Shown: positions 8,792-18,402, counted from the first letter of the stretch. The stretch is DNA of 64,000 nucleotides from Mesorhizobium sp. M2A.F.Ca.ET.046.03.2.1 (GCF_003952425.1 NZ_CP034449.1:3038001-3102000); one strand, 5' to 3'. Notes: generated by a model not told the origin, from the sequence alone. Numbers and translations are program-made.

Positions 8792-8981
8792 TTGGTTCGC
8801 TCCCAGGGCAATGGCATAGGCAAAACAGAATAGGGCTTTCAGCCGCGCAAGATAGGCCGGCCACCTAAAATATCCGAGTGGGGCGGTTGCTGAAAAGCGC
8901 GCCGCAGCGGAAATGCATTTTCCGCTGCAGCGGGTTTCAGGAATGGTTTGGTTGAAATCCGGGAACGGCTGACATCGGAGC

Positions 8982-9599
8982 CTACTGGCGGGCCGCGATG
9001 GCGGCCGCCGCGCCCATCATGAAGCCGGCGGCGGTGCGGTTGAGCACCTTCAACGCGCGTGGCGATTTCAGGAACCAGCGCGCCTTGGCGGCCAGCGCCA
9101 GATAAGGCACCAGCACCACGAACAGCACGACCACGGTGAGCATCGCCAAAATGGCGTAGTCGGCGAGCGTGATCGTCTTCAGGTCGACGATGGTCGGCGT
9201 GATGGCGAGATAGAAGATCATCGTCTTCGGATTGCCGAGCGTCACCGTCAGCCCGGCGATGAAGCTCGACAGCAGCCCGCCCCGGGCCTTGCGCGCCTCG
9301 ACGGTCTCGGGCGTGATACCGCTGGTCCAGAAGCGCCAGGCGAGGAAGGCGAGATAGGCGACGCCGGCCCATTTGATGGCGAGGAAGACCATGCCGAAGG
9401 TCTGGGCGACGAAGGCCAGCCCAAGCACGACGGCGGTGAGATAGGTTAGGTCGCCGAGCAGCAGGCCAAACGACATGGCAAGCGAGGAGCGGAAGCCGGA
9501 GCCGAGCGCGCGGGCGACCAGCGCCGTGACGCCGGGGCCCGGAATGGCGGCGGCGACGCCGAGGGCTGCGCTGTAAGCGAGGAATCCGGTGAGTGTCAT
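8982..9599 (-). CDS. LysE/RhtB-family amino acid exporter
   Basis: The 205-residue integral membrane protein begins [24 protein letters not shown]; the PGPGV near residue 20 is the signature of LysE/RhtB translocators. About six hydrophobic segments follow, with [12 protein letters not shown] between the third and fourth as in the family. The start is set at ATG 9599, because the longer frame lacks homology upstream. The substrate (an amino acid or analogue) cannot be told. The gene follows cysK in the direction opposite to transcription, so the two may be separate units. Confidence 0.9.
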   Translation of the reverse strand: MTLTGFLAYSAALGVAAAIPGPGVTALVARALGSGFRSSLAMSFGLLLGDLTYLTAVVLGLAFVAQTFGMVFLAIKWAGVAYLAFLAWRFWTSGITPETVEARKARGGLLSSFIAGLTVTLGNPKTMIFYLAITPTIVDLKTITLADYAILAMLTVVVLFVVLVPYLALAAKARWFLKSPRALKVLNRTAAGFMMGAAAAIAARQ

Positions 9600-9681
9600 G
9601 GTTGCGGTCCCGAGATAGGGACGCACTTGTCGCACGAAACGGATCGGGAATGAATTCGCTATGGGGCAGATTCGTTTGCGC

Positions 9682-9834
9682 CAGCCCCCTCATCCGGCCG
9701 CTTCGCGGCCACCTTCTCCCCGAGGAGAGAAGAGGTTGGCGCCGACGCTCGCCTGCTCCTCTCCCCTTGCGGAGAGGTCGGATTGCCCCGAATTGCCCTT
9801 CGCAATTCGGTTGGCAATCCGGGTGAGGGGGCCC
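9682..9834. repeat. family A palindromic intergenic repeat
   Basis: CAGCCCCCTCATCCGGCCGC at the left and GGGTGAGGGGGC at the right are inverted ends, with GGCCGCTTCGCGGCC, CTCCTCTCCCC and a TTGCCCCGAATTGCCC / GAATTCGGTTGGCAA hairpin inside. Closely related to 18403-18538. Confidence 0.75.
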
Positions 9835-9865
9835 CTCGACGCACGGTCGAACGCCCGACCACCGC

Positions 9866-11215
9866 TTACCCGCCATACGTCACACGCCAGATCGTACCGT
9901 TGCCGTCCTCGGTGAGGATCAGCGCGCCGTCCTTGGCGACAGCGACGCCGACCGGCCGGCCCCAGACCGCGTCGTCGGATATGACGAAGCCGGTGGCGAA
10001 GTCGTCATATTCGCCGGTCGGCTTGCCGTCCTGGAACCGTAGCCGCACCACCTTGTAGCCGGTGCGAACATTGCGGTTCCACGAGCCGTGCAGGGTGACG
10101 AAGGCGTCGCCCCTATATTCAGCAGGAAAACCGTCAGCCGGGAAGTTGCCGCCACTATAGAAGGCGATGTTGAGCGGCGCCGAATGCGCCTGGATCAGCA
10201 CGTCGGGCAGCGTGACCTTGCCAGCGAGGTCTGGGCGCGCGCCCTTGTGGCGCGGGTCCTCGTTGTCGCCGATGTAATACCAGGGCCAGCCATAGAACGC
10301 GCCGTCCTTCACCGCGGTCGCGTATTCGAAGGGTGTGTTGTCGCCAAGCTCGTCACGTTCGTTGACGACGCACCAGAGCGCGCCGGTCGCCGGCTGCACG
10401 GTCATGCCGGAGCAGTTGCGCAGGCCGGTGGCGACGGTCCTGCGGTTGCTGCCGTCGGGGTCGAAGGCGAGCACGTCAGCACGGCCCTGTTCCGCGCCCC
10501 AGCCCTCGCCCAGCGGCTGCGATTTCGCCCACGCCTCGACACCGCCCTTCGGCTTCGCCCCCATATCCTCGGCGATGTTGGAGCCGGAGCCGACCGACAG
10601 ATAGAGCGTCTTGCCGTCGGGCGAAAAGGCGATGTCGCGCGTCCAGTGGTGGCTGGCGGGGATTTTCGCGACGATGGTCTCCGGCTTGGCGGACGCTTCA
10701 AGGTCGCCGTCGCGATAGGGGAAGCGCACGACGCTGTTGCTGTTGGCCACATAGACCCATTGCGGCTTGTCGCCCGGCGGATAAAAGGCGATGCCGTAGG
10801 GTCGCGTCAGGCGCTTGGCAAAGATCGACGTCTCGGCGACCTTCGCGCTGCCTTGCGCCAGGCGATAGACGCGGACCTGGTTTGCCCGGCTGTCGGCGAC
10901 GAAGAGGTCGCCGTTCGGCGCCACGCGGACCACGCGTGGACTGTCGATACCCGATGCGACCAGCTCGATGGAAAAGCCCGGCGGAAGCTGTGGCTTCGCG
11001 TCCTCCGGGCGATCGGTGACGCCGCCGCCATTGGCGGCGGACTCCGCCACATTGGGTTTCGGCTGATCCTGCGGCTTCAGCAGCCGGCGCACGCCCGGAC
11101 GATCGGCTTTCCAGTCGCCGAAGGCCTTTTCGCCGCTGAGCAAGGGGGCCTGCTGCGCAAAGGCACCGGTGGCGAGAATCAAGGCAGTGCCCGCAAGGCC
11201 GGCGATCCGTATCAT
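9866..11215 (-). CDS. PQQ-dependent sugar dehydrogenase (L-sorbosone dehydrogenase-like), secreted
   Basis: The 449-residue protein has a signal peptide (MIRIAGLAGTALILATGAFA). It then shows beta-propeller features of the soluble glucose/L-sorbosone dehydrogenase family: LPPGFSIELVASGIDSPRVV, GDLFVADSRANQVRVYRL, RPYGIAFYPPG, NCSGMTVQPATGALWCVVNE and a C-terminal GDAFVTLHGSWNRN with RPVGVAVAKDGALILTEDGN. A ribosome binding site (GGAGAACAGC) precedes ATG 11215. It would oxidise a sugar or aldehyde in the periplasm. The substrate is unknown and no PQQ synthesis genes are in the window. Confidence 0.9.
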   Translation of the reverse strand: MIRIAGLAGTALILATGAFAQQAPLLSGEKAFGDWKADRPGVRRLLKPQDQPKPNVAESAANGGGVTDRPEDAKPQLPPGFSIELVASGIDSPRVVRVAPNGDLFVADSRANQVRVYRLAQGSAKVAETSIFAKRLTRPYGIAFYPPGDKPQWVYVANSNSVVRFPYRDGDLEASAKPETIVAKIPASHHWTRDIAFSPDGKTLYLSVGSGSNIAEDMGAKPKGGVEAWAKSQPLGEGWGAEQGRADVLAFDPDGSNRRTVATGLRNCSGMTVQPATGALWCVVNERDELGDNTPFEYATAVKDGAFYGWPWYYIGDNEDPRHKGARPDLAGKVTLPDVLIQAHSAPLNIAFYSGGNFPADGFPAEYRGDAFVTLHGSWNRNVRTGYKVVRLRFQDGKPTGEYDDFATGFVISDDAVWGRPVGVAVAKDGALILTEDGNGTIWRVTYGG

Positions 11216-11332
11216 GCTGTTCTCCGTCGTCTGCCAATGCGCCTCGCTCGGTCAGGCGCTCCGAGCAGGACATATTGGGCAAACGACCGAAAAGAGAAGC
11301 TTGCGCACGCGGATTTGACGGAGCGCCGGAGC

Positions 11333-11530
11333 TTAGGTCTCCTCGGCATCCAGGTCGTCGTCGAGGCGCTTTTCCAGCTCGACGAGATCGGCCGGCAAGG
11401 GCAGGCCCATGGCGCGGAGCTCCCGCAATTTCTCGCGCAGCTGCTCCTGGATCTCGTGATCGTCCTCGGGCTGGTTGATCATTTCCTGAAGCAGGAGGTC
11501 GATCTGGGCCTTGATAGCTTCCAACGCCAT
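11333..11530 (-). CDS. small acidic coiled-coil protein, 65 aa
   Basis: ATG 11530 follows a good CAGAGGGAGAAAAAA ribosome binding site. The product begins MALEAIKAQIDLLLQEMINQ and continues with charged helices (REKLRELRAMGLPLPADLVE) to an acidic end, DDDLDAEET. It is soluble, probably one helical hairpin. I do not recognise a characterised family. It lies just upstream of the PQQ dehydrogenase on the same strand, about 117 bp away. Confidence 0.75.
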   Translation of the reverse strand: MALEAIKAQIDLLLQEMINQPEDDHEIQEQLREKLRELRAMGLPLPADLVELEKRLDDDLDAEET

Positions 11531-11571
11531 TTTTTTCTCCCTCTGCAGCTGGTGCGACCCTAGGTGTGGCA

Positions 11572-11722
11572 AGATTCAGGTCAGGCCGAGCCGGAGTCGA
11601 AGACGGGCGCGAAGCGGCCAGACAAGGTGGCTTCCGAGAACCCGAGCGGAGCGTACTTAAAGTACGTGAGCACCGGAAGGGCAGGAAGCCGTCATTCGCA
11701 GGCCGGCCTCACCTGAATATCG
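11572..11722. repeat. imperfect inverted repeat in the hrcA downstream gap (family E)
   Basis: ATTCAGGTCAGGCCG at the left pairs with CGGCCTCACCTGAAT at the right. The inside holds GCGGAGCGTACTTAAAGTACG, itself a short hairpin. I see a single copy here. Its layout (long inverted ends, inner hairpin) suggests a dispersed element or a terminator for hrcA. Confidence 0.5.
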
Positions 11723-11728
11723 ATAAAC

Positions 11729-12826
11729 CTAGCGGAGCATGCGCGAAATCAGTTGTGCCGTATAGTCAACCATCGGCACGATGCGGGCGTAATTCAGCCG
11801 CGTCGGCCCGATGACGCCAAGCGCGCCGATGACGCGGGCGTCCTTGTCGCGATAGGGCGCGACGACCAGCGACGAGCCGGACAGCGAGAACAGCTTGTTC
11901 TCCGAGCCGATGAAGATGCGCACGCCCGGCCCTTCCTCGGCTAGGTCGAGCAGCTGCAGCAGCCCGTCCTGCGTCTCCAGATCCTCGAACAGATGGCGCA
12001 GCAGTTCGAGATCGGCCTGGGCGGTGACATTTTCCAGCAGGTTGGCACGGCCGCGCACGATGAGACGCGCCGGCAGGCCGCTTTCGGCGCCGGCCCAGAC
12101 CGCCAGCCCCTTCTCGACAAGATCCTGCGACAGCGTGTCGAGAGCGGATTTGGTCTCATCCTTGATGCGGGCGATCTCGGCGCGCGCCTCGGCAAGCGTG
12201 CGGCCCCGGATATGGGCGTTGAGGAAATTGGACGCCTCGTGCAGTTGCGACACGGTGGTGCCGACGGGCAGGTCGACGACGCGGTTCTCGACATCGCCGT
12301 TCTGCGACACCAGCACGGCCAGCGCCTTGGTCGGCTCGAGCTGGATGAATTCGATGTGCTTCAGCGCCACCTCGTTCTTGGAGGCGAGCACGAGGCCGGC
12401 GCCGCGCGACATGCCGGACAGCATCTGGCTGGCCTCGGTCAGCATATGCTCCAGCGTTGCGCCGGAGCCCGAGGCGCGCACCTGCGCCTCGATGATGCGG
12501 CGCTCGTCGTCTGAAAGGTCGCCGAGCTCCATGAAGGCGTCGACAAAGAAGCGCAGGCCCGTCTGGGTCGGGAGCCGCCCGGCGGAAACATGCGGCGCAT
12601 AGATCAGGCCGAGATGCTCGAGGTCGCTCATCACGTTGCGGATGGTGGCCGGCGACAGCGAGGAGGGCAGGATGCGCGACAGGCTGCGCGAGCCGACCGG
12701 CTCGCCGTCGCGCAGATAGGAATCGACAATCCGCCGGAAAATATCGCGCGAGCGCATGTCGAGTGACTGAAGTACCGGCGACTGAAGCCCGGGCGACTGC
12801 GACGTCGGATCGACTGGTCTGTTCAT
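11729..12826 (-). CDS. hrcA: heat-inducible transcription repressor HrcA
   Basis: The 365-residue repressor starts at ATG 12826 behind TAGGAGG. The winged helix is visible in [20 protein letters not shown] and [20 protein letters not shown], followed by [20 protein letters not shown] and [15 protein letters not shown], which are diagnostic of HrcA. The C-terminal part has [20 protein letters not shown] sequence (here [13 protein letters not shown]). HrcA binds CIRCE operators in front of groESL-type genes; no CIRCE palindrome is visible in this region. It diverges from rph with 146 bp between the starts, a layout common in rhizobia. Confidence 0.96.
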   Translation of the reverse strand: MNRPVDPTSQSPGLQSPVLQSLDMRSRDIFRRIVDSYLRDGEPVGSRSLSRILPSSLSPATIRNVMSDLEHLGLIYAPHVSAGRLPTQTGLRFFVDAFMELGDLSDDERRIIEAQVRASGSGATLEHMLTEASQMLSGMSRGAGLVLASKNEVALKHIEFIQLEPTKALAVLVSQNGDVENRVVDLPVGTTVSQLHEASNFLNAHIRGRTLAEARAEIARIKDETKSALDTLSQDLVEKGLAVWAGAESGLPARLIVRGRANLLENVTAQADLELLRHLFEDLETQDGLLQLLDLAEEGPGVRIFIGSENKLFSLSGSSLVVAPYRDKDARVIGALGVIGPTRLNYARIVPMVDYTAQLISRMLR

Positions 12827-12852
12827 TCCGGCGAGAAACCTCCTACCGGAAA

Positions 12853-12880
12853 GATATAGACTCCCGGTCGGCCCGCGCAA
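12853..12880 (-). promoter_or_regulatory. candidate sigma-70 promoter of hrcA
   Basis: On the minus strand TTGCGC (12880-12875) and TATATC (12858-12853) are separated by 16 bases, ending 26 bp before the hrcA start. This is a reasonable housekeeping promoter by eye only. Confidence 0.4.
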
Positions 12881-12972
12881 CCCGCCCCGGCTCTCGCCCC
12901 TTTTCCTTTGCGCGAGAGACTGCATGCGTCTACAAGCCGCCAACGAATCCGGGAAAAACAGAAAGAGCCTCG

Positions 12973-13689
12973 ATGCGCCCCTCCAAACGCCAAGCCGACG
13001 AAATGCGCGCCATCTCCTTCGAGCGCGGCGTGTCCAAGCATGCCGAAGGCTCGTGCTTGGTGAAGTTCGGCGACACGCATGTCCTGTGCACCGCGAGCCT
13101 TGAGGAAAAGGTGCCGGCCTGGATGCGCAATTCCGGCAAGGGCTGGGTGACGGCCGAATACGGCATGCTGCCGCGCTCGACCGGCGAGCGCATGCGGCGC
13201 GAGGCCTCCGCCGGCAAGCAGGGCGGCCGCACGCTGGAGATCCAGCGGCTGATCGGCCGGAGCTTGCGCGCCGTGGTCGACCTGCAGGCGCTGGGCGAAC
13301 AGCAGATCACCGTCGACTGCGACGTGATCCAGGCCGATGGCGGCACCCGCACCGCCTCGATCACCGGCGGCTGGGTGGCGCTCTACGACTGCCTGCGCTG
13401 GATGGAAGCGCGCCAGATGGTCAGCGTCGCCAAGGTGCTCAAGGACCATGTCGCGGCGATCTCCTGCGGCATCCATGACGGCCAGCCGGTCATCGACCTC
13501 GATTATCTCGAGGATTCCTCAGCCGGCACCGACGCCAATTTCGTCATGACCGGCAAGGGCGGCATCGTCGAGATCCAGGGCACGGCCGAAGGCGAGCCTT
13601 TCTCCGAGGAGCAGTTCGCGGCGCTGATGGGACTGGCCAAGAAGGGCATTTCGCGGCTGGTGAGCCTGCAGCAGATGGCGGTGGCGTAG
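12973..13689 (+). CDS. rph: ribonuclease PH
   Basis: The 238-residue phosphorolytic exoribonuclease trims tRNA 3' ends. [20 protein letters not shown] at the start, [40 protein letters not shown] and the phosphate/active-site segment [20 protein letters not shown] are all present. The length is standard. The start is ATG 12973 (MRPSKR); longer frames from upstream have no homology. It is transcribed away from hrcA. Confidence 0.97.
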   Translation: MRPSKRQADEMRAISFERGVSKHAEGSCLVKFGDTHVLCTASLEEKVPAWMRNSGKGWVTAEYGMLPRSTGERMRREASAGKQGGRTLEIQRLIGRSLRAVVDLQALGEQQITVDCDVIQADGGTRTASITGGWVALYDCLRWMEARQMVSVAKVLKDHVAAISCGIHDGQPVIDLDYLEDSSAGTDANFVMTGKGGIVEIQGTAEGEPFSEEQFAALMGLAKKGISRLVSLQQMAVA

Positions 13690-13710
13690 GGTTTCCAATG
13701 CCGAGCCTAG

Positions 13711-13870
13711 GCCCCCCTCTCTGGCCTGCCGGCCATCTCCCCCTCAAGGGGGGAGATTGGATTTCGCCGCGGCTTTCGCCAATCACCGGCGTTGCAGAAT
13801 GGGTGCCTACGACAAAGCTGCCAATCTCCCCCTTGAGGGGGAGATGCCCGGCAGGGCAGAGAGGGGGGCC
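13711..13870. repeat. palindromic intergenic repeat, family A relative
   Basis: The left end GCCCCCCTCTCTGGCCTGCC and the right end GGCAGAGAGGGGGGCC are inverted. Within are ATCTCCCCCTCAAGGGGGGA and its partner CTCCCCCTTGAGGGGGAGAT. It lies between rph and the VOC gene, and its right end supplies the G-rich stretch just before the GTG start at 13873. Confidence 0.75.
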
Positions 13871-13872
13871 TC

Positions 13873-14283
13873 GTGATACCCTCTGCAATTTTGGAATCAG
13901 CTCTCTACGTCACCAATTTGGCTGCCGCCGAAACCTTCTACCGCGACATCATCGGCCTCGAGCCACTGGGCAAGGTCGAGGGGCGCCATGTCTTCTTCCG
14001 TTGCGGTGACGGCGTATTGCTTCTCTTCAACGCCGAGGCGACCAAAATCCCTCCGGCGCCTGACGCCCGGCTGAAAGTGCCGCCGCATGGCACGGCCGGC
14101 GAGGGGCATCTCTGCTTTGCGGCTACCGCCGACGAAATCGCCGCATGGCGCAAGCATCTCGCCGCGAACAACATCGCCATCGAAAGCGACTTCGAATGGC
14201 CGCAAGGCGGGCACTCGATCTATATCCGCGACCCTTCGGGCAATTCGATCGAGTTCGCCGAGCCAAGGATCTGGAGTTTCTGA
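13873..14283 (+). CDS. VOC-family (glyoxalase/bleomycin resistance-like) protein
   Basis: The 136-residue protein starts at GTG 13873, with GAGGGGGGCC from the preceding repeat as the only possible ribosome binding site. [20 protein letters not shown] and [13 protein letters not shown] form the first beta-alpha-beta-beta-beta module, and [20 protein letters not shown] and [18 protein letters not shown] the second, as in single-chain VOC proteins. Candidate metal ligands are His and Glu in GHLCF and NSIEFAE. The substrate is unknown. The stop overlaps the start of rdgB by one base, so they are probably co-translated. Confidence 0.9.
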   Translation: MIPSAILESALYVTNLAAAETFYRDIIGLEPLGKVEGRHVFFRCGDGVLLLFNAEATKIPPAPDARLKVPPHGTAGEGHLCFAATADEIAAWRKHLAANNIAIESDFEWPQGGHSIYIRDPSGNSIEFAEPRIWSF

Positions 14284-14960
14284 TGCATTCTTTGAACGGA
14301 AGGAAGATCGTCGTCGCCAGCCACAATGCCGGCAAGCTGCGCGAATTCGCCGACCTGATGGCGCCGTTCGGCTTCGAGGCGAAATCGGCCAAGGAATACG
14401 GCCTGCCCGAGCCGGACGAGACCGGCACGACCTTCGAGGAGAACGCCTATATCAAGGCCTTCGCCGCCGCCAAGGCGACCGGCCTGCCCGCGCTGTCGGA
14501 CGATTCCGGGCTTTGCGTCGACGCGCTCGACGGCGCGCCGGGCGTCTATACCGCCAACTGGGCCGAGAAGCCGGATGGCACCCGCGATTTCGGCATGGCC
14601 ATGCAGAAGACGGAGACCGCGCTGCAGGAGGCCGGCGCGACCAAGCCCTCACAGCGCACCGGCCGCTTCGTCGCCGTCATCTGCCTCGCCTTGCCGGACG
14701 GCGAGGCTGAATATTACCGGGGCGAGGCCGAGGGCACGCTGGTATGGCCGCCGCGCGGCACGCTCGGCTTCGGCTACGATCCGGTGTTTCTGCCCAACGG
14801 TTTCGACAAGACTTTTGGCGAGATGAGCGCGGAAGAAAAGCATGGCTGGAAGCCCGGCCAGGCGACGGCGCTTTCGCACCGCGCCCGCGCCTTCCAGAAA
14901 TTCGCCGAAGCGCGACTGGATTTGGCCAGGTTGGATCTGGCGCGATCAGGACCCGCATGA
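14283..14960 (+). CDS. rdgB: RdgB/HAM1 non-canonical purine NTP pyrophosphatase (XTP/dITPase)
   Basis: The 225-residue enzyme removes ITP and XTP from the nucleotide pool. [18 protein letters not shown] near the N-terminus is the NTP-binding SxNxxK motif; [20 protein letters not shown] and [15 protein letters not shown] are family signatures, and [15 protein letters not shown] near the end is typical. The start at ATG 14283 overlaps the upstream stop (TGATG), and the stop overlaps hemW (ATGA). This rph-rdgB-hemW order is common in rhizobia. Confidence 0.97.
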   Translation: MHSLNGRKIVVASHNAGKLREFADLMAPFGFEAKSAKEYGLPEPDETGTTFEENAYIKAFAAAKATGLPALSDDSGLCVDALDGAPGVYTANWAEKPDGTRDFGMAMQKTETALQEAGATKPSQRTGRFVAVICLALPDGEAEYYRGEAEGTLVWPPRGTLGFGYDPVFLPNGFDKTFGEMSAEEKHGWKPGQATALSHRARAFQKFAEARLDLARLDLARSGPA

Positions 14961-16129
14961 GCGCAGTGACCATACCGCTCGACCGCAGCCCCGGCTTCGG
15001 CGTCTACATCCACTGGCCATTCTGCGCGGCCAAGTGCCCTTACTGCGACTTCAACAGCCATGTCCGCCACCAGCCGGTCGACCAGGAGCGCTTTGCGCGC
15101 GCCTTCGAGACGGAGCTTGCGACCATGCGCGCCCGCGCCGGGCCGCGCGAGGTGACCAGCATCTTCCTCGGCGGCGGCACGCCGTCGCTGATGAAGCCGG
15201 AAACGGTGGGCGCGGTGCTGGAGGCGGTGGCGAAGAACTGGACGGTGCCTGACGGCATCGAGGTGACGCTGGAGGCCAACCCGTCCTCGGTCGAGGCCGA
15301 GCGCTTTCGCGGCTATCGCGCCGCGGGCGTCAACCGCGTCTCGCTCGGCGTGCAGGCGCTGAACGACAAGGACCTGCGCTTTCTCGGCCGGCTGCACAAC
15401 GTCGAGGAGGCACTGCACGCCATCGGGCTGGCGCGGGACATATTTCCCCGTCTCTCCTTCGACCTGATCTATGCCCGGCCCGGCCAGGCGCCGGAGGCGT
15501 GGGGCGCGGAGCTGGAGCAGGCGATCGGCTATGCAGTCGACCATCTGTCGCTCTACCAGCTGACTATCGAGGAGGGCACGCCCTTCCACGCGCTCTACGC
15601 GGCAAAGAAATTCACGCTGCCTGACAACGACCATGCCGCCGACCTCTACGCGCTGACGCAGGAGGTGACGGCGGGGCATGGGCTGCCGGCCTATGAGATT
15701 TCCAACCACGCCCGGCCGGGCGCCGAAAGCCGGCACAACCTCACCTATTGGCGCTATGGCGAATATGTCGGCGTCGGCCCGGGCGCGCATGGCCGCTTCG
15801 TCGAGAACGGCCGCCGCACGGTGACTATAGCGGAAAGGATGCCGGAGACCTGGGTCAATCTGGTCGAGGCCAAGGGTCACGGCGTCACCGGCGGCGAGAT
15901 CCTGACCCGCGCGGAAGAGGCCGACGAGTTCCTGCTGATGGGCTTGCGGCTCGCCGAAGGCATCGACCTGCAGCGCTACGAGGCGCTCTCGGGGCGCGGC
16001 CTTTCCAGCGCGCGGCTCTCGGTGCTGCAGGAGGAGGGGCTGGTGGCGCCGGTCGGCAATGCAAGGCTCCGCGCCACGACGGCAGGGATGATCGTGCTGG
16101 ATGCGGTGGTGGCGGATTTGGCAAGGTAA
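14957..16129 (+). CDS. hemW: radical SAM heme chaperone HemW
   Basis: The 390-residue protein starts at ATG 14957, overlapping the rdgB stop. The motif [15 protein letters not shown] (C23, C27, C30) binds the radical SAM 4Fe-4S cluster. The Phe/Asn following it and the lack of a second CxxxC pair fit HemW rather than the coproporphyrinogen dehydrogenase Hem[32 protein letters not shown] and [13 protein letters not shown] are all diagnostic. It is cytosolic or membrane-associated and inserts heme into respiratory proteins. Confidence 0.95.
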   Translation: MSAVTIPLDRSPGFGVYIHWPFCAAKCPYCDFNSHVRHQPVDQERFARAFETELATMRARAGPREVTSIFLGGGTPSLMKPETVGAVLEAVAKNWTVPDGIEVTLEANPSSVEAERFRGYRAAGVNRVSLGVQALNDKDLRFLGRLHNVEEALHAIGLARDIFPRLSFDLIYARPGQAPEAWGAELEQAIGYAVDHLSLYQLTIEEGTPFHALYAAKKFTLPDNDHAADLYALTQEVTAGHGLPAYEISNHARPGAESRHNLTYWRYGEYVGVGPGAHGRFVENGRRTVTIAERMPETWVNLVEAKGHGVTGGEILTRAEEADEFLLMGLRLAEGIDLQRYEALSGRGLSSARLSVLQEEGLVAPVGNARLRATTAGMIVLDAVVADLAR

Positions 16130-16134
16130 CCTCT

Positions 16135-16455
16135 TTGAAGAACGTTCTCTTCGTCTGCAGCCAGAACCGGCTGCGCAGCCCGACGGCCGAGCAGGTGTTT
16201 TCCAGGCTCCGCGACATCGAAGTCGAATCGGCCGGCACCAACCATGATGCCGACAATCCGCTGACGCATGAGCTGGTGGCGTGGGCCGACATCATCTTCG
16301 TCATGGAGAAGGCGCATCGCGCCAAGCTGCAGAAGAAGTTCCGCTCGAGCCTGAACGGCGCCAGGGTGATTTGCCTCGATATCCCGGACGACTACGAGTT
16401 CATGGACCCGGAACTTGTGCGGTTGCTGGAGGCGAGGGTGCCGCGCTATCTCTGA
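16135..16455 (+). CDS. low-molecular-weight protein-tyrosine-phosphatase-like protein
   Basis: The best start is TTG 16135, five bases after the hemW stop, giving a 106-residue protein that begins with LKNVLFVCSQNRLRSPTAEQ (initiator read as Met). CSQNRLRS is a CX5R-S phosphatase loop (C8, R14, S15), and VFSRLRDIEVESAGTNHDAD follows as in arsenate reductase/LMW-PTP folds. DIPDDYEFMDPELV near the end could carry the acid Asp. It is shorter than typical LMW-PTPs (about 150 residues), like a known compact subgroup. The substrate is unknown. It is likely co-transcribed with hemW. Confidence 0.8.
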   Translation: MKNVLFVCSQNRLRSPTAEQVFSRLRDIEVESAGTNHDADNPLTHELVAWADIIFVMEKAHRAKLQKKFRSSLNGARVICLDIPDDYEFMDPELVRLLEARVPRYL

Positions 16456-16477
16456 GAGCTGTGACGCTCCCCGCGCG

Positions 16478-16638
16478 TTCGTCATTCTCGGGCTTGACCC
16501 GAGAATCCATGCCGTGACCTATGCGAGGAGTGTTGCGGTCCAGAATTCTGCACCGTTAGTGGCACTTCGATGTAACGGCATGGATTCCAGGGTCTGCGCG
16601 CATCGCTTCGCTCCTTGCTCCGCCCTGGAATGACGAAG
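16478..16638. repeat. family B long palindromic repeat
   Basis: TTCGTCATTCTCGGGCTTGA at the left (with its own mini hairpin CTCGGGCTTGACCCGAG) and GCTCCGCCCTGGAATGACGA at the right frame ATCCATGCCGTGAC / ACGGCATGGAT and the core GAATTC at 16543-16548. The two arms differ in their outer third, so this copy looks like a hybrid of two subtypes. Confidence 0.8.
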
Positions 16639-16678
16639 CGAGAGCGGTCTTCGCCACTCGCGAAGGTCGGGGACGCGC

Positions 16679-16867
16679 TTAAGCGTCGTGCTTCTGGCGG
16701 TGCTTGCCGCGGTGCTTCTCGCCATGCGCATCATCGGGGCGGGCCTGCTTCTGCTCGCTCTTGTCGCGGCGAACGCCGGGCTGTGCGGCGATGGGGTGTG
16801 AAGGGATGCCCTCGCGGGCGGTCTTGCTTTCAAGTCGGCTGATGAAGATGTCGAAGCGATTGGGCAT
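16679..16867 (-). CDS. small hypothetical protein, 62 aa, basic and His-rich C-terminus
   Basis: ATG 16867 is preceded by GGGAGGAGGCAGGACTGAAC, a strong ribosome binding site. The protein starts MPNRFDIFISRLESKTAREG and ends in a Lys/His-rich tail (DDAHGEKHRGKHRQKH). I do not recognise a family; the tail might bind metal or nucleic acid. It diverges from rsmI with 127 bp between the starts. Confidence 0.65.
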   Translation of the reverse strand: MPNRFDIFISRLESKTAREGIPSHPIAAQPGVRRDKSEQKQARPDDAHGEKHRGKHRQKHDA

Positions 16868-16994
16868 CGTTCAGTCCTGCCTCCTCCCGGGGAATCAGGG
16901 GTTAAATTCGCCGCTGTGGGTTTCGTTCCGCACTGTGGCAAAGGCATGGCGATTTCCTTAACCCGACCTCACGTTTTGCAACGAGGCGCCAGCC

Positions 16995-17918
16995 ATGCCA
17001 AACAAGGCCTGTTATGAGGGGCAACCGGTGACCGGCGACAGAAGCAGCTACCTGATCGGACAGACCGAGATCGCGGCGCGGCCGCTCTCGCCGGCGCTCT
17101 ATCTGGTGGCGACGCCGATCGGCAATCTGGCTGATATCACGCTGCGCGCGCTGGAGACGCTGGCCGCAGCCGACATCGTCGCCTGCGAGGACACGCGCGT
17201 CTCGCGTGTGCTGCTCGAACGCTACGGCATCCGCCGCCGCACCACCGCCTATCACGAGCACAATGCGCAAGAGGCCGGGCCGAAGCTGATCGAGGCGCTG
17301 GCGGCCGGGCAGAGCGTGGCGCTGATCTCCGACGCCGGCACGCCCTTGGTTTCCGATCCCGGTTACCGGCTAGTCGGCGAGGCGCTGGAGCAGGGCATCC
17401 GCGTCGTGCCGATTCCTGGACCGTCGGCAGCGCTTGCGGCACTGACAGCTTCCGGCCTGCCCTCCGACGCCTTCCTGTTCGCCGGCTTCCTGCCTGTGAA
17501 GACCGGGCAGCGGCTGGCCAAACTGGAAACGTTCAAGGCGGTGCCGGCAACGCTGATTTTCTTCGAGTCGCCCAGACGGCTGGCCGAGACGCTTGCCGCC
17601 ATGGTCGAGGCACTGGGGGGCGCGCGGAAGGCCGCGATCGGGCGCGAGCTGACCAAGGCTTTCGAGGAGATGCGCACCGGCACGCTGGCCGAGCTGGCCG
17701 GCCACTATGCCGCCGCCGACACGCCGAAGGGCGAGATCGTCGTCTGCGTCGGCCCGCCCGAAGCAGCGGAAGAGCAGCCGGCCGACATCGACCGGCTGCT
17801 TCTGTCTCTCGCAGCCGAAATGCCGGCTTCGAAGGCGGCATCGGAAGCGGCGAAGATGACCGGCGGCCAGAAACAGGCGCTCTACCGGCGGCTCTTGGAG
17901 CTCAAGGACGGACCATGA
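16995..17918 (+). CDS. rsmI: 16S rRNA (cytidine-1402-2'-O)-methyltransferase RsmI
   Basis: The 307-residue SAM-dependent enzyme methylates C1402 in the ribosomal P site. PALYLVATPIGNLADITLRA, ADIVACEDTRVSRVLLERYG, ALISDAGTPLVSDPGYRLV and VVPIPGPSAALAALTASGLP match the tetrapyrrole-methylase fold of RsmI. Residues 1-32 precede the conserved core, so the true start could lie later, but ATG 16995 is the only early ATG. It is followed by yraN, a frequent rsmI neighbour. Confidence 0.95.
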   Translation: MPNKACYEGQPVTGDRSSYLIGQTEIAARPLSPALYLVATPIGNLADITLRALETLAAADIVACEDTRVSRVLLERYGIRRRTTAYHEHNAQEAGPKLIEALAAGQSVALISDAGTPLVSDPGYRLVGEALEQGIRVVPIPGPSAALAALTASGLPSDAFLFAGFLPVKTGQRLAKLETFKAVPATLIFFESPRRLAETLAAMVEALGGARKAAIGRELTKAFEEMRTGTLAELAGHYAAADTPKGEIVVCVGPPEAAEEQPADIDRLLLSLAAEMPASKAASEAAKMTGGQKQALYRRLLELKDGP

Positions 17919-17960
17919 TCCCAAAAAGTGGAAGCCGGTTTTTGGATAGGATCATGGTCG
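17911..17960. repeat. family C short palindrome
   Basis: GACCATGATCCCAAAAAGTG and GGTTTTTGGATAGGATCATGGTC are inverted ends. The left end overlaps the last codons and stop of rsmI. An in-frame ATG for yraN at 17928 lies inside it and is probably not used. Confidence 0.7.
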
Positions 17961-17978
17961 AGCAAAAAGGAGCCGACG

Positions 17979-18356
17979 GTGGCTGAGCGCACGGTCGGCC
18001 ATCGCCGCAAGGCCTATCGGCGCGGTCATCGCGGCGAATGGCTGGCGGCGCTGGCGCTGATGCTGAAAGGCTACCGCATCCTTGCCCGCCGCCACCGCAC
18101 CAGGCTCGGCGAGATCGACCTGATCGCCCGGCGCGGCGATCTCGTGCTGTTCGTCGAGGTCAAGGCGCGCCGCACGCTGATCGAGGCGATGGAAGCGATC
18201 GGCCATGAATCGGAGCGCCGCATCGAGGGCGCCGCGGATTTGTGGCTGTCGCGGCAGCCGGATTACGGGCGGCTTTCGATGCGTTTCGACATGGTGGCCG
18301 TGCTGCCCTGGCGTTGGCCGGTGCATGTCGAGAACGCGTTTTACGGGAGGAATTGA
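17979..18356 (+). CDS. YraN-family protein (UPF0102), predicted endonuclease fold
   Basis: I place the start at GTG 17979, six bases after AAAAAGGAG; the earlier ATG at 17928 is inside a dispersed palindrome. The 125-residue protein shows [19 protein letters not shown], then [20 protein letters not shown] followed by EVKARR, which is the E-x-D...ExK core of a PD-(D/E)XK nuclease fold. YraN proteins usually follow rsmI. Their role in DNA or RNA processing is still undefined. Confidence 0.9.
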   Translation: MAERTVGHRRKAYRRGHRGEWLAALALMLKGYRILARRHRTRLGEIDLIARRGDLVLFVEVKARRTLIEAMEAIGHESERRIEGAADLWLSRQPDYGRLSMRFDMVAVLPWRWPVHVENAFYGRN

Positions 18357-18402
18357 GCGGGCTTATCCCGCTATAATGGGTAGACAATCGCATATGGCAG
18401 CG

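Noticed and set aside
7157..8833. Long plus-strand open frame (558 codons) across cysK and the preceding gap
   Set aside because: It is antisense to an intact cysK, of biased composition and unlike any family; a shadow of GC-rich codon use.
12827..12972. CIRCE operator between hrcA and rph
   Set aside because: No TTAGCACTC-N9-GAGTGCTAA-like sequence is present.
16135..16455. Phosphatase-like gene as a frameshifted extension of hemW
   Set aside because: hemW is full length with a normal C-terminus, and the following frame has its own phosphatase loop.
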